Of a stretch of DNA of 64,000 nucleotides, positions 43,940-52,469 are shown piece by piece. The position numbers and the translations under genes are program-made. The notes below the pieces were generated by a model, which worked only from the letters and a program-made list of their open reading frames with translations, was not told the DNA's origin and searched no databases. Numbering within the stretch: the stretch's first letter is position 1; every line of letters starts with the position of its first letter. Source of the DNA: Aldehydirespirator sp028819505 (GTDB taxonomy: Bacteria; Actinomycetota; Acidimicrobiia; Acidimicrobiales; Aldehydirespiratoraceae); assembly GCA_965207755.1 (NCBI GenBank), contig OZ242297.1, positions 1,488,001 to 1,552,000 of the forward strand, read 5' to 3'.

Positions 43940-43990
43940 CCCGCTCTCGTTCGCTTCGTCCATGGGCTGCTCGGGCCTCGGCCTCGCCAG
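43940..43990 (+). repeat. dispersed intergenic repeat, copy 4
   Basis: A more diverged copy: CCCGCTCTCGTTCGCTTCG, then CCATGGGCTGCTCGGGC and CTCGGCCTCGCC. It fills most of the gap between argH and the glycosylase gene. Confidence 0.6.
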
Positions 43991-44006
43991 GCGTCCTGAG
44001 AGACCG

Positions 44007-44606
44007 ATGGGCAACCTGCCGTCCGCTCGGCCTCTGGCCCGCGACTTCTACGCCCGCAACGCGCTCGAGGTCGCGCCCGAGTTGCTCAACAAGGTGCTTG
44101 TGGTGCCCGACGGCCGTGCCGGACGGATCGTGGAGGTCGAGGCCTACCGGGGCGCCGACGATCCCGGCAGCCACAGCTTCCGCGGCATGACCAGGCGCAA
44201 CGCCACCATGTTCGGCCCGCCGGGCCGTCTGTACGTGTACTTCACCTACGGAATGCACTGGTGCGCCAACGTGGTGGCCGAGACCGACGGGGTGGCCGCG
44301 GCGGTGCTGCTGCGGGCGCTCACGCCGCTGCGGGGCCTCGACGCCATGTACGAGGCCCGCGGCCCGGCCGCCCGCCGCGACCGCGACCTGTGCAGCGGCC
44401 CGGCCAAGCTCACCCAGGCGCTGGGAATCGACGGCGGTCTCGACGGCGCCAACCTCGTCAGCGGCGACCGGGGCGCGACCGTCGTGGACGACGGTCAGCC
44501 GCCGCCGCCCTCTCCCGCAGTAACAGCAAGGATCGGCCTCAGCAACGGCGACGACCTCCCCTGGCGCTTCTGCGTGGCCGGAGCGGCCGACCTCTCCCGC
44601 AGCTAA
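44007..44606 (+). CDS. 3-methyladenine DNA glycosylase (AAG/MPG family)
   Basis: A 199-residue alkyladenine glycosylase that excises alkylated purines during base excision repair. Family motifs are seen in RIVEVEAYRGADDPGSHSF, TRRNATMFGPPGRLYVYFTY and GMHWCANVV; the glutamate of VEVEAY is the catalytic base region. Start chosen at ATG 44007 (GNLPSARPLARDFYAR), since upstream codons translate argH in a different frame and a dispersed repeat. It may be read through from the arg operon. The 3' end overlaps the convergent coiled-coil gene by 4 bp. Confidence 0.9.
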   Translation: MGNLPSARPLARDFYARNALEVAPELLNKVLVVPDGRAGRIVEVEAYRGADDPGSHSFRGMTRRNATMFGPPGRLYVYFTYGMHWCANVVAETDGVAAAVLLRALTPLRGLDAMYEARGPAARRDRDLCSGPAKLTQALGIDGGLDGANLVSGDRGATVVDDGQPPPPSPAVTARIGLSNGDDLPWRFCVAGAADLSRS

Positions 44607-45295
44607 CCCGGGCCGGGGGAGCTCGGCTCGGCGTTGTCAGCTCCCGGATCCAGGAGACGGCCTTCAAGAGCAGCCTGGATCTGGTCGGTGGCGTTGAGTG
44701 CGGCGATGAGCGCTGTGAGCTTGCGGTCGAGTTCGGCGATCTGCGTGGTGAGTCTCAGGTCGAGTTCGGCCATCTGTGTGGTGAGTCTCAGGTCGAGTTC
44801 GGCGATCTGTGTGGTGAGTCTCAGGTCGAGTTCGGCGATCTGTGTGGTGAGTCTCAGGTCGAGTTCGGCGATCTGCGTGGTGAGCTTGCCGTCGAGTTCG
44901 GCGATCTGCGTGGTGAGCTTGCCGTCGAGTTCGGCGATCTGCGTGGTGAGTCTCAGGTCGAGTTCGGCGATCTTGGCGTCCTGCTCGGCGAATCGGGCGT
45001 CGATGGCCGCGAACCCGGCGTCCACCTTGTCCTCGAGACGGCCGAGGCGGTTGTCGATCCCGTTGAGCGTCGAAATGAGCAGCCCCACGGCGACCGTGCC
45101 GAGAATGGTGAGCAGCCCCACGGCGGCTGTGCCGAGAATGGTGAGGGGGTTGTCGGTGAGCTTGGACCACCGACCGGGCTCGGCCCGGACCGCGGTGGCG
45201 GGCGCCGGGACGGTCGGGTCAGGTCGGGAGTCGGCGGCAGAGGCCATCTGTGGTGGATGCGCTCCGGAGGTGGGAACGGGGTGGGCGGTGGTCAT
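44603..45295 (-). CDS. membrane-anchored hendecad coiled-coil protein
   Basis: A 230-residue protein with three parts: a Pro/Ala-rich N-terminal 50 residues, a hydrophobic stretch with the duplicated phrase LTILGTAAVGL / LTILGTVAVGL (residues 51-73) that should span the membrane, and a long coiled coil. Residues 110-197 are eight consecutive 11-residue units of the form AELDLRLTTQI, a hendecad repeat giving a straight, slightly right-handed coil. It ends in a short Pro/Ser tail. No catalytic motif is seen. A strong promoter lies upstream (45388-45414). Function unknown; a structural or tethering role is plausible. Confidence 0.75.
   Translation of the reverse strand: MTTAHPVPTSGAHPPQMASAADSRPDPTVPAPATAVRAEPGRWSKLTDNPLTILGTAAVGLLTILGTVAVGLLISTLNGIDNRLGRLEDKVDAGFAAIDARFAEQDAKIAELDLRLTTQIAELDGKLTTQIAELDGKLTTQIAELDLRLTTQIAELDLRLTTQIAELDLRLTTQMAELDLRLTTQIAELDRKLTALIAALNATDQIQAALEGRLLDPGADNAEPSSPGPG
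44705..44968 (-). repeat. eight tandem 33-bp coding repeats
   Basis: The repeats encode the hendecad units of the coiled-coil protein. Units differ by two main types at residues 5-6, Leu-Arg or Gly-Lys, and several adjacent units are nearly identical at DNA level, so the array has expanded recently by slippage or unequal exchange. Confidence 0.85.
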
Positions 45296-45387
45296 GGTGC
45301 CTCGGTGGGGCCAGCGGCGCGTCGTGGCGCTTGATGGACTTCGGTTCGGCTTGCCGCACGATGCCCAGCAGCGAGGCTCGTCCCTAA

Positions 45388-45414
45388 ACTATATGGCAAT
45401 GAATGTCATGTCAA
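45388..45414 (-). promoter_or_regulatory. sigma-70-type promoter of the coiled-coil gene
   Basis: On the minus strand TTGACA (45414-45409) is followed after 15 bp by TATAGT (45393-45388), or after 17 bp by TAGTTT. The surroundings are unusually A+T-rich for the window. It points at the gene starting at 45295. Confidence 0.6.
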
Positions 45415-45441
45415 ACTCAGAACCAACTCGCGCGCCGTCTC

Positions 45442-46098
45442 CTAGACGTCGCCGGGGACTTGGCAGTTGTCCATGTTGTTGAGGCGGGAGAAGCCGTCCA
45501 TGCGCTCGGTGTAGGTGCTGCCCTCGGTCATGTCGACCAGCAGGAAGCGCAACTCCCGGTCGGGGGTGTCCTCGTCGGCGGTGCGGAGCCGGTCCGAGTG
45601 GCTGCGACGGTCCGAGACGTATACGTCCCAGTCGGCGAGCCAGTCGCCTACCAGGTCCGCATCCGGCGGGCCGTCGCCCTCAGTGGCCGTCGCCAGCGAT
45701 GCCCTGGCTCTCGTGCGCAGGTCCTCCACGAGCGATTCGACCTCTTCGGTGGCCCGGTCCACCTGGTCGGCCCGTTCCTCCCTTGAGGCCGCCTGGCGGG
45801 CAGTGGGCAGTGCCGCGATGGCCGATTGGGCCTCCTCGCAGCGCTGGTCGGCCCAGGCAACGAAGTCGCGGTTGTCGAGGCGGGCCGGGTTCTCGGTGCG
45901 GGCCCAGGGCGAGAAGGCCCACGCCCAGAACACGAAGCTGCCGACCACGAACAGGCCGCCCAGCCACCGGCCCAGCCTCCGCCACCTCACGGGACCCCGT
46001 CGAGTGCCCGCGTCACCGCCCGGCTCGCCGCTCGCGCGGCCTCCCGCGTCGCCGTCCGGTCCGGCGCCAGCGGGCCCGTCCGGCCCTTCGGCGGTCAC
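45442..46098 (-). CDS. hypothetical membrane-anchored protein
   Basis: A 218-residue protein starting at a GTG that overlaps the stop of the penicillin-binding protein by 4 bp. Residues 1-38 are Gly/Pro/Asp-rich, followed by one membrane segment (LGRWLGGLFVVGSFVFWAWA, about 42-61). The rest is an acidic, probably helical extracytoplasmic domain with AWADQRCEEAQSAIAALPTA and a C-terminal FLLVDMTEGSTYTERMD. Two cysteines (in QRCEEA and DNCQVP) could form a disulphide. Coupled translation with a cell-wall synthase suggests a role at the cell envelope; no family was recognised. Confidence 0.65.
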   Translation of the reverse strand: MTAEGPDGPAGAGPDGDAGGRASGEPGGDAGTRRGPVRWRRLGRWLGGLFVVGSFVFWAWAFSPWARTENPARLDNRDFVAWADQRCEEAQSAIAALPTARQAASREERADQVDRATEEVESLVEDLRTRARASLATATEGDGPPDADLVGDWLADWDVYVSDRRSHSDRLRTADEDTPDRELRFLLVDMTEGSTYTERMDGFSRLNNMDNCQVPGDV

Positions 46099-48524
46099 TG
46101 TTCGGTGTTCACCCAGATCTCGGCGGAGCTGCCCGGCTCGACGGTGGTTCCGGCGGCCGGCGACTGCTGCCACACGACGCCGGGGTCTCCGCCGAACCGT
46201 TCCGCCTCCTCGTCGAAGAACGGCTCGATGTACACCGCTACCCCCAGCCCGGACGCGGCCAGGACCCCTCTGGCCTCGGCCTCGCTCAGGCCCACCACGC
46301 TGGGCATGTCGATGAACGTCGGCAGGTCGGGCGCCGTTGCGACCTCCACCGTCACGGTGATCCCGCCCCGCTGCAGCGACCTCGCGGCGGGGGCCTGCCC
46401 GATGATCGTTCCCTGCGCGTACTCGTCGGTCTCGACGCCGACCGCGGTCACCCCGAGGGTCAGCTCCCCCAGCTCGGCCGCCACCAGAGCCGGGTCCCAG
46501 GCCCGGCCCACGAGGTCGGGGACCTCGACCGAGTCGAGCGGCGGCGGCGCGGTGGCGGGCGGGGGCGCGCTGACCGGCGGGGCGGGCAGGTCGACGGCGG
46601 GGAGTCTCTCGTGGGCCGCGATCATGATCTCGCGCCAGATCTGGGCCGGGTAGGTGCCGCCCGACACCCTGATGTCGGTGGTGGGGGGGACCATCGGGAT
46701 CTGGGCGTCGGGGAAGCCGACCCACACCGCCGCGGCCCGCTGCGGCGTGTATCCCACGAAGGTCGCGTCGGCGTAGTTCTGGGCCGTGCCCGTCTTTCCC
46801 GCCGCCGGCCGGTCGATGGCCGCCCGGTGACCGGTGCCCTGGGTGATGGCGCCCTGGAGCACCCAGGTGATCTGGTTGGCGACGGCGGGATCGAGCACGG
46901 GCCGGTCGTCGCCGACATGGCGGTACAGCGCGGTGCCGTCGGACTCGACGATGCTGGTCACCAGCACCGGCTCGGTCCGCCGGCCCGATCGGGCGAACGT
47001 GGAGAACATCGCGGCCAGCTCGACGGTGTTGACGTCCTCGGTGCCCAGCACTCCGGCGCACACCGGCGCGATGCGGCTGGCCTCCAGGCCGAGCCGCTCG
47101 GCCATGGTCACGAAATTGGCCGGCCGGATGTCCACCATCAACTGGGCGTAGACCGTGTTGATCGAGCGCCGGGTGGCCGCTGTCAGGTCGGCCTCCACCG
47201 GCGCCTCGGGCGCCGAGCCGAGCCCGCCCCGGATGGTCCAGACCGGTCCGCATACGTCGGGCCGGTCGATCTCGAGCTCGTCGGGGGCGTCGTAGCTCTT
47301 GGTCACCGCCAGGCCGCGGGTCAGGGCGGTGGCCAGCGCGACGGGCTTCATGGCCGACCCGGCCTGGCGGCCCTTGCCGCTGGCCAGGTTGAACTTGGCG
47401 TCGGTGTCGTCGCCGAAGAAGTCGCGGCCGCCGACCATCGCCAGCACGTGCCCGTCCTCGGCGCCGCCCACCCCCAGCACCGTCGCCGCCGCGTCGGGAT
47501 TGGCGCCGTTGTCGGGCAGTATCGCCTCCACCGCCGCCTCGGCCCTGGCCTGCAGGCCCAGGTCGATCGTCGTGTGGATGTCCAGGCCCCCCTCGAACAG
47601 CAGCTGGGTGCGATGCGCGCGGGTCGGCCCGAAGGCGTCGTTGTCGAGGAACCACTGCTTGACGTCCTCCACGAAGTGGGCGGCCGGGTAGCGCTCCTCG
47701 AGGATCGGGATGTCCTCGATCAGCACGATCGGCTCGTCGTGGGCCCGGTCGTGCTCGTCGGGGGTGATGAAGCCGTTGACCAGCATCCGCTCCAGCACCA
47801 GGTTGCGGCGGCGCCTGGCGTCCTGAGGGTTGCGGTAGGGGTCGAAGGCGCTGGGGCGCTGGATCAGCCCGGCCAGCAGCGCGGCCTGCTCCAGGGTGAG
47901 CTCGGTCACCTTCAGGCACACTCCGATGCCCCGGGCGGACGCGGTGGTGGCCAGCTCGCAGGCGGGGGCGCCGAAGTACTGCCTGGCCGCGGCCTCGATG
48001 CCGTAGGCGCCGTTGCCGAAGTACACCCAGTTCAGGTAGCGCAGCAGGATGAAGTCCTTGGTGAAGAACTGCTCGAAGCGCCGGGCCATGAAGAACTCCT
48101 CGACCTTGCGGGTCAGGGTCGTCTCGGAGCGGTCGAGGAAGACGTTGCCGACGTACTGCTGGGTGATGGTGGAGCCGCCCTGGCTGATCCCGCCCGCGGC
48201 CACGTTGCTGCGGGCCGCCCGCAGTATCGCCTTGAGGTCGGCGCCGTCGTGCTCGTAGAAGCGCTCGTCCTCGATGGCGATGACCGCGTTGCGCACCACC
48301 TCGGGAACGAGGGCTATGTCGGTCACGTCGGTGCGGCGCTGCTCGCCCCGCAGCTCGGTGATCAGCACACCGTTGCGGTCGTACACCCTCGAGGACTGCG
48401 CGGTGGCGAGCTCCTCCACATCGAAGGTCACGTCGCGCAACTCGTAGGAGCAGCCCGCCGCCAGCAGCGCCGCGGCCAGCACCGGGACGGCAAGTACGGT
48501 GGCGGCGCGTCGCACGCCCGCCAT
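46095..48524 (-). CDS. bifunctional penicillin-binding protein (class A) with PASTA domains
   Basis: An 809-residue peptidoglycan synthase. The N-terminus VLAVPVLAAALLAAGC is a signal-like or lipobox-like anchor (Cys25). The glycosyltransferase domain shows AIEDERFYEHDG (catalytic E85), GGSTITQQYVGN and RKVEEFFMARRFEQ. The transpeptidase domain carries SAMK (nucleophile serine), SIN and KTGT. The C-terminal 230 residues contain two PASTA-like repeats beginning VEVPDLVGRA and FIDMPSVVGLSEAEA. I start at ATG 48524; the frame is open to 48713, but that part overlaps the protease paralogue region and lacks sense. The downstream small membrane protein is translationally coupled. Confidence 0.9.
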   Translation of the reverse strand: MAGVRRAATVLAVPVLAAALLAAGCSYELRDVTFDVEELATAQSSRVYDRNGVLITELRGEQRRTDVTDIALVPEVVRNAVIAIEDERFYEHDGADLKAILRAARSNVAAGGISQGGSTITQQYVGNVFLDRSETTLTRKVEEFFMARRFEQFFTKDFILLRYLNWVYFGNGAYGIEAAARQYFGAPACELATTASARGIGVCLKVTELTLEQAALLAGLIQRPSAFDPYRNPQDARRRRNLVLERMLVNGFITPDEHDRAHDEPIVLIEDIPILEERYPAAHFVEDVKQWFLDNDAFGPTRAHRTQLLFEGGLDIHTTIDLGLQARAEAAVEAILPDNGANPDAAATVLGVGGAEDGHVLAMVGGRDFFGDDTDAKFNLASGKGRQAGSAMKPVALATALTRGLAVTKSYDAPDELEIDRPDVCGPVWTIRGGLGSAPEAPVEADLTAATRRSINTVYAQLMVDIRPANFVTMAERLGLEASRIAPVCAGVLGTEDVNTVELAAMFSTFARSGRRTEPVLVTSIVESDGTALYRHVGDDRPVLDPAVANQITWVLQGAITQGTGHRAAIDRPAAGKTGTAQNYADATFVGYTPQRAAAVWVGFPDAQIPMVPPTTDIRVSGGTYPAQIWREIMIAAHERLPAVDLPAPPVSAPPPATAPPPLDSVEVPDLVGRAWDPALVAAELGELTLGVTAVGVETDEYAQGTIIGQAPAARSLQRGGITVTVEVATAPDLPTFIDMPSVVGLSEAEARGVLAASGLGVAVYIEPFFDEEAERFGGDPGVVWQQSPAAGTTVEPGSSAEIWVNTEQ

Positions 48525-48633
48525 TGTGCTCCGCGCCGTACTCGATGCGGCGCCACCCACATGCGAGGCAGGTGCAATGTCATATGAAGCGGTGTAGGTT
48601 GGCATGAAACAGGACTCAGGACAGGAGCAGGCG

Positions 48634-48987
48634 ATGGGAATGTTCACTTGTCCGATAAGGATCGAGACCATGGACGGCCGCCGGTCGCTCGACCTGGAGG
48701 CGACGGTCGACACCGGCGCGGCCTACACGACCGTGCCCGGTCGTCTGCTGCGCGACCTGGGCGTGGAACCCGGGGGAAGGCGCAGCTTCAAGCTGGCCGA
48801 CGGGCGTCGGATCGAGGGAGCGTACGGACGGGCCTGGGCGTCGATAAACGGCGAGGCGGAGGTCACGATCGTGGTCTTCGGCGCCGACGACGGCCCCGTG
48901 CTGCTCGGCGCCTACACCCTGGAGGGCTTGTCCCTGGCCGTGGACCCCGTGCAGCAGCGCCTCGTTCCCACAGTGATGATCCTGTAG
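48634..48987 (+). CDS. small clan-AA aspartic protease family protein, paralogue 2
   Basis: A 117-residue protein with LEATVDTGAAYTTVPG (DTG) and PVLLGAYTLEGLSLAVDP, closely similar to the genes at 49141 (tandem) and 11952. Start chosen at ATG 48634, after GGAGCAGGCG, which gives the same N-terminus as the paralogues (MGMFTCPIRIETMDG); an ATG at 48604 is in frame. No signal peptide, so it should act in the cytoplasm. Target unknown. Confidence 0.75.
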   Translation: MGMFTCPIRIETMDGRRSLDLEATVDTGAAYTTVPGRLLRDLGVEPGGRRSFKLADGRRIEGAYGRAWASINGEAEVTIVVFGADDGPVLLGAYTLEGLSLAVDPVQQRLVPTVMIL

Positions 48988-49140
48988 GGGCGCCGTCGCG
49001 CTACTGCGGCCGATCAGACCGGTCGGCTAGACGCCGGAGCGCACGCTGATCGGCAAGCCTCTCCCCTGTGTGAGATCAGTGCAATATCATCATAGTTCCG
49101 TATAGACTGGCCTGAACTGGACTCAGGGGAGGAGCAGGCG

Positions 49141-49494
49141 ATGGGAATGTTCACTTGTCCCATGCGGATCGAGACCATGGACGGCCGCCGGTCGCTCGAC
49201 TTGGAAGCGACGGTCGACACCGGCGCGGCCTATACGGTCGTGCCTGAGACGAAGTTGCATGAACTGGGGGTCGAGCCGAGGGGGCTGCGCCGTTTCAAGC
49301 TGGCCGACGGCACCACGATCGAGGGTGCCTTCGGCGAGGTCTTGGCGACGATCGACGATGACACCGTGACCACGATAGTGATCTTCGGAGCCGACAGTGG
49401 GCCCACTCTGCTCGGGGCCTACACACTCGAGGGCCTGGCGCTCGCGGTGGACCCCCTGCAGCAGCGGCTGGTGCCCGCGGTGATGATCCTGTAG
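49141..49494 (+). CDS. small clan-AA aspartic protease family protein, paralogue 3
   Basis: A 117-residue tandem duplicate of the preceding gene: LEATVDTGAAYTVVPE and PTLLGAYTLEGLALAVDP. Similarity extends upstream of the ATG (GACTCAGG...GGAGCAGGCG), so the leader was duplicated along with the gene. The two copies differ most in the middle, which may reflect different partners. RBS GGGGAGGAG. Confidence 0.75.
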   Translation: MGMFTCPMRIETMDGRRSLDLEATVDTGAAYTVVPETKLHELGVEPRGLRRFKLADGTTIEGAFGEVLATIDDDTVTTIVIFGADSGPTLLGAYTLEGLALAVDPLQQRLVPAVMIL

Positions 49495-49629
49495 GGGACA
49501 CCGCCGCGCTACTGTGGCCCACGGCTCGGGCTCGTGGCCGGACCGGCCGTCGTTCGTCGGTGCGCCGGACGACCACGAGGACGGTCATCGGTCACGGCGA
49601 CCGCTCGGCGGCGCTGCGAAAGGAGTGGC

Positions 49630-49779
49630 GTGACGACAGTAGGGGCCGCCGCCGAGGTGAAGATGGTGCTCGGCGTGGCGAGGCTGGGAGAGGCGGACCT
49701 GAGGGGCTGGTGGAGCTGCCATGGCCTCGACTGCCTCGACGCCGCCTTCAAGGCGCCGTACTTCGACCTGGCAGGATGA
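49630..49779 (+). pseudogene. BrxE-like N-terminal fragment
   Basis: A 49-codon frame starting at GTG 49630 after AAAGGAGTGG. VKMVLGVARLGEADLRGWWS resembles the start of BrxE family proteins of BREX loci (a Leu/Gly-Glu then GWW pattern). The rest of a roughly 180-residue BrxE is missing; the frame ends in unrelated sequence. The family call is by memory of the motif only. Confidence 0.35.
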
Positions 49780-49783
49780 CGCG

Positions 49784-50095
49784 ATGGGCCTGAGCAGCAC
49801 CACCCCCTACACCACCCGGCTGCTCAAGGGCGGCGCCGTTCTGGAGGACGCCCGACTGGTTGTGGCGAGGGGCTTCGCCTACGTCGCCTGGCGCGAGCAC
49901 GAGCAGGGCGCGTCGTCGCGGGCGCTCACCAATGGTCGTGTGTGGCGGCGGTGGCTGCTCGACGCCGCCGCCGTCGAGGCGCTGTTCAACCAGTCGGCCC
50001 GCCTAGGCGTCCTGCAGGTCTCGCGGGCGGGCTCCGCGGTGAGGGGCGACTGGCGCGTGGCCGGGCTCGCGGAGGCGACCGGTGCCGCTGCGTGA
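49784..50095 (+). pseudogene. BrxA-like fragment or small hypothetical protein
   Basis: A 103-codon frame. The opening YTTRLLKGGAVLEDARLVV resembles the N-terminus of BrxA (DUF1819) proteins. It then jumps to FAYVAWREHEQGASSRALTN and RVWRRWLLDAAAVEALFNQS, which looks like the C-terminus of a larger protein, as if an internal deletion joined two parts. Order brxE-then-brxA is that of type 6 BREX loci, which supports the reading, but no other BREX gene follows. It could equally be a small intact gene of unknown function. Confidence 0.35.
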
Positions 50096-50212
50096 GGGAC
50101 CAGCAGGTGCAGATTCTGCCTCAGCGCCTAGGTCGAACGGCCATTCCGACCCTTGGGTCGTGCCTTCGTGCGACAATTCAGCCATGGTACTGCACATGAG
50201 GAGTTCGTAGAG

Positions 50213-51448
50213 GTGAGCGCAGAGCGGTTGTCGAGCGTCGATCTGTTCGCTGGAGCCGGAGGCCTCACACTCGGCTTGCAATGGGCTGGCTTCGAAACTC
50301 TGGCCGCCTACGACAACTGGTCCCCGGCGATCGCGACCTTAGAACGCAATTTCCGTAGCGCGAGCGTGTCACCTGATGACATTCAGGAGCTGACCGCAGC
50401 CGATGTTCTCGATCTAACGGGTGGTGTGACACCCCTTCTCGTGACAGGGGGACCCCCCTGTCAGGGCTTCACATCGGCCGGTGCTCGGCGCGCATCGGAC
50501 CATCGCAATACCCTCGTTGCGGAGTTCGCCCGGATGGTTGCTGAACTGCGACCGCGGTGGTTCCTGTTCGAGAACGTTGAGGGCTTCCTGTCGATGTCGG
50601 GCGGCAGTTTTGTAGTCGATCTGCTTGATGGCGTGCTCGACGCCGGATATTATGTGCGTCTACGGAAAGTGAACGTCGCCAACTATGGTGTGCCTCAACT
50701 TCGCAAGCGGGTAATCGCTGTTGGATCGCTTGGAGTTGATCCCGGCTTCCCTGGTCCATCGCATCATGCTTATGGGGCGCCCGGTGCTGAGACCGCGGGG
50801 ACTGTTGGCTTGCCCACTACCCCGACGGTCTCTGATGCCCTTGAGCAATTGGACGCGCCAGCCTCCGCTGCCCGAGACGCAATCATTCAGGGCCACGTGA
50901 AGTCACGCATCTCGGAGTCTGACGCTCGTCGGTTTCGATTGCTGCAACAAGGCCAAACGATGCGTGATCTGCCGATGAGCCTTCAGCACCAGAGTTACGC
51001 GAGGAGGGCCAATCGGCGAGTTGCCGATGGTATGCCCACCGAGCGGCGGGGCGGAGCGCCGGCGGGGATTCGACGCCTTCGCGCTGACGAACCGTCAAAG
51101 GCCATTACAAGTGCGGCCCCCAGAGAGTTTCTTCATCCCCTTGCGGACCGCTGCCTCACCCTTAGGGAGTGCGCACGACTACAGGGATTTCCCGACAGCT
51201 TCGAGTTCGTAGGCAACCGTTCAGAGCAGGCAACACTAGTTGGTAACGCGATACCGCCGACCTTCGGGGTAGTGCTCGGCAGATGGATCGCAGCCAGATC
51301 GAGTTCGTGCTCAATGGAGGCTGCCGGATCATCGCGACTCCTTGAGTTCCGAGTAGGAAACGGCTCGGGAATGAGTCCCGCCTTGCGCGATGTCGTCGAA
51401 CGAATCAGTGCTCGGTATCAGATCGGACAGGTACCCTTGTGGATCTGA
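50213..51448 (+). CDS. DNA (cytosine-5-)-methyltransferase of a type II R-M system
   Basis: A 411-residue C5-cytosine methyltransferase: motif I DLFAGAGGLTLG (10-21), motif IV GGPPCQGFTSAG with Cys83, motif VI ENVEGF, motif VIII VPQLRKRVIAVG and motif X ATLVGNAIPP. A target-recognition region of about 130 residues lies between motifs VIII and IX. It starts at GTG 50213. The base composition is visibly lower in G+C and codon use is less biased than in the neighbouring genes, indicating horizontal acquisition. The 3' end overlaps the endonuclease gene by 10 bp, the compact layout of a restriction-modification pair. Confidence 0.92.
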   Translation: MSAERLSSVDLFAGAGGLTLGLQWAGFETLAAYDNWSPAIATLERNFRSASVSPDDIQELTAADVLDLTGGVTPLLVTGGPPCQGFTSAGARRASDHRNTLVAEFARMVAELRPRWFLFENVEGFLSMSGGSFVVDLLDGVLDAGYYVRLRKVNVANYGVPQLRKRVIAVGSLGVDPGFPGPSHHAYGAPGAETAGTVGLPTTPTVSDALEQLDAPASAARDAIIQGHVKSRISESDARRFRLLQQGQTMRDLPMSLQHQSYARRANRRVADGMPTERRGGAPAGIRRLRADEPSKAITSAAPREFLHPLADRCLTLRECARLQGFPDSFEFVGNRSEQATLVGNAIPPTFGVVLGRWIAARSSSCSMEAAGSSRLLEFRVGNGSGMSPALRDVVERISARYQIGQVPLWI

Positions 51449-52437
51449 GCAAGGCGCAGTCCACGGCATTTGAGAAAGCGAGGGCGCGAGGCTCGGGCGG
51501 TCAAGGAATCGCCCTGCCGGATGACTCCGTTCGAGCACTGGTTGCGCTCGTTGCTCGAGACCTCAACTTGCCGAGCATTGAAGGGATAGATCCGCTCGAC
51601 GATGTAGAGTACTATGACATCGCTGTTGACGAACTTACGACTACAGGTGAGGCGTCGGCGCTAAGCGCATACTGTTCTCTACTCCGGGTAGGTCCAGTCG
51701 ACACCGATACATACTTCTTGTCGCTCGCAGCGCTTCACCGGGCCCGACTAAAGTTCGCCAACATCATGAGGTCTCAAGCAAGCCCAACTCTTGAACAGGT
51801 TGGGTCAAGGGGGCTCCTGCAATACGGCAGCCTCAGCACCGGGGCGCTCGGTTCACTTCTGATCGTGCGGAAGTGGTTCTACGATGTCGACAATCGATCT
51901 GCTCAGGAAACTGGCTATCTTTTCGAGCCAGTTATCGCCGGTGCAGTCGGTGGCGTTGTCGTGCCAGCAAAGTCAAGTCCCGTCAAGCGAGAGGGCACTG
52001 GATCAGGCCGACAAATAGATTGCCTGCGCGGCACCACCGCATACGAGGTCAAGGTACGTGTCACGATCGCTTCGTCGGGCAAGGGACGATGGCAGGAGGA
52101 GTTGAGCTTTCCTGCGGACTGCGAAGCGAGCGGTTATGTGCCCGTGTTGGTCGTGTTTGATGGCACTGACGATCCCAAGCTGTCAGAACTCAAGGATGAA
52201 TTCACGAATCACGGTGGACAGGCTCACGTAGGGCAAGATGCATGGGCACATCTCAAGTCAGAAGCTGGACCTACAATGAGTACCTTCCTTGAGAAGTACA
52301 TCCACGGTCCCCTAACCGACCTTCTGAATCATACCCCGGCTGAGAGAGACTTTCCGCGAGTTAGTGTCCTGCTCCGACCGGACAGAGTCGAGTTCAGCGT
52401 AGGCAAGACGACGAAGCGTGTTGATCGGAATGGGTAG
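51439..52437 (+). CDS. type II restriction endonuclease (PD-(D/E)xK fold)
   Basis: A 332-residue protein directly downstream of and overlapping the methyltransferase. Its likely active site is RQIDCLRGTTAYEVKVR, with D194 and E203-x-K205, plus an upstream FEP glutamate (E163). The pattern after it (KGRWQEELSFPADCEASGY, then a GQDAWAHLK stretch) recalls the C-terminal half of ApaLI-like enzymes, but overall similarity was not established. The recognition site cannot be read. Start is GTG 51439. It shares the low G+C of the methyltransferase. Confidence 0.75.
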   Translation: MDLSKAQSTAFEKARARGSGGQGIALPDDSVRALVALVARDLNLPSIEGIDPLDDVEYYDIAVDELTTTGEASALSAYCSLLRVGPVDTDTYFLSLAALHRARLKFANIMRSQASPTLEQVGSRGLLQYGSLSTGALGSLLIVRKWFYDVDNRSAQETGYLFEPVIAGAVGGVVVPAKSSPVKREGTGSGRQIDCLRGTTAYEVKVRVTIASSGKGRWQEELSFPADCEASGYVPVLVVFDGTDDPKLSELKDEFTNHGGQAHVGQDAWAHLKSEAGPTMSTFLEKYIHGPLTDLLNHTPAERDFPRVSVLLRPDRVEFSVGKTTKRVDRNG

Positions 52438-52469
52438 GTTGACGCCAGCATTCGGCCGGTCGCGTATAC

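Noticed and set aside
44705..44968. Regular 33-bp repeats considered as a CRISPR array
   Set aside because: There are no unique spacers; the units are contiguous, in frame and encode coiled-coil hendecads.
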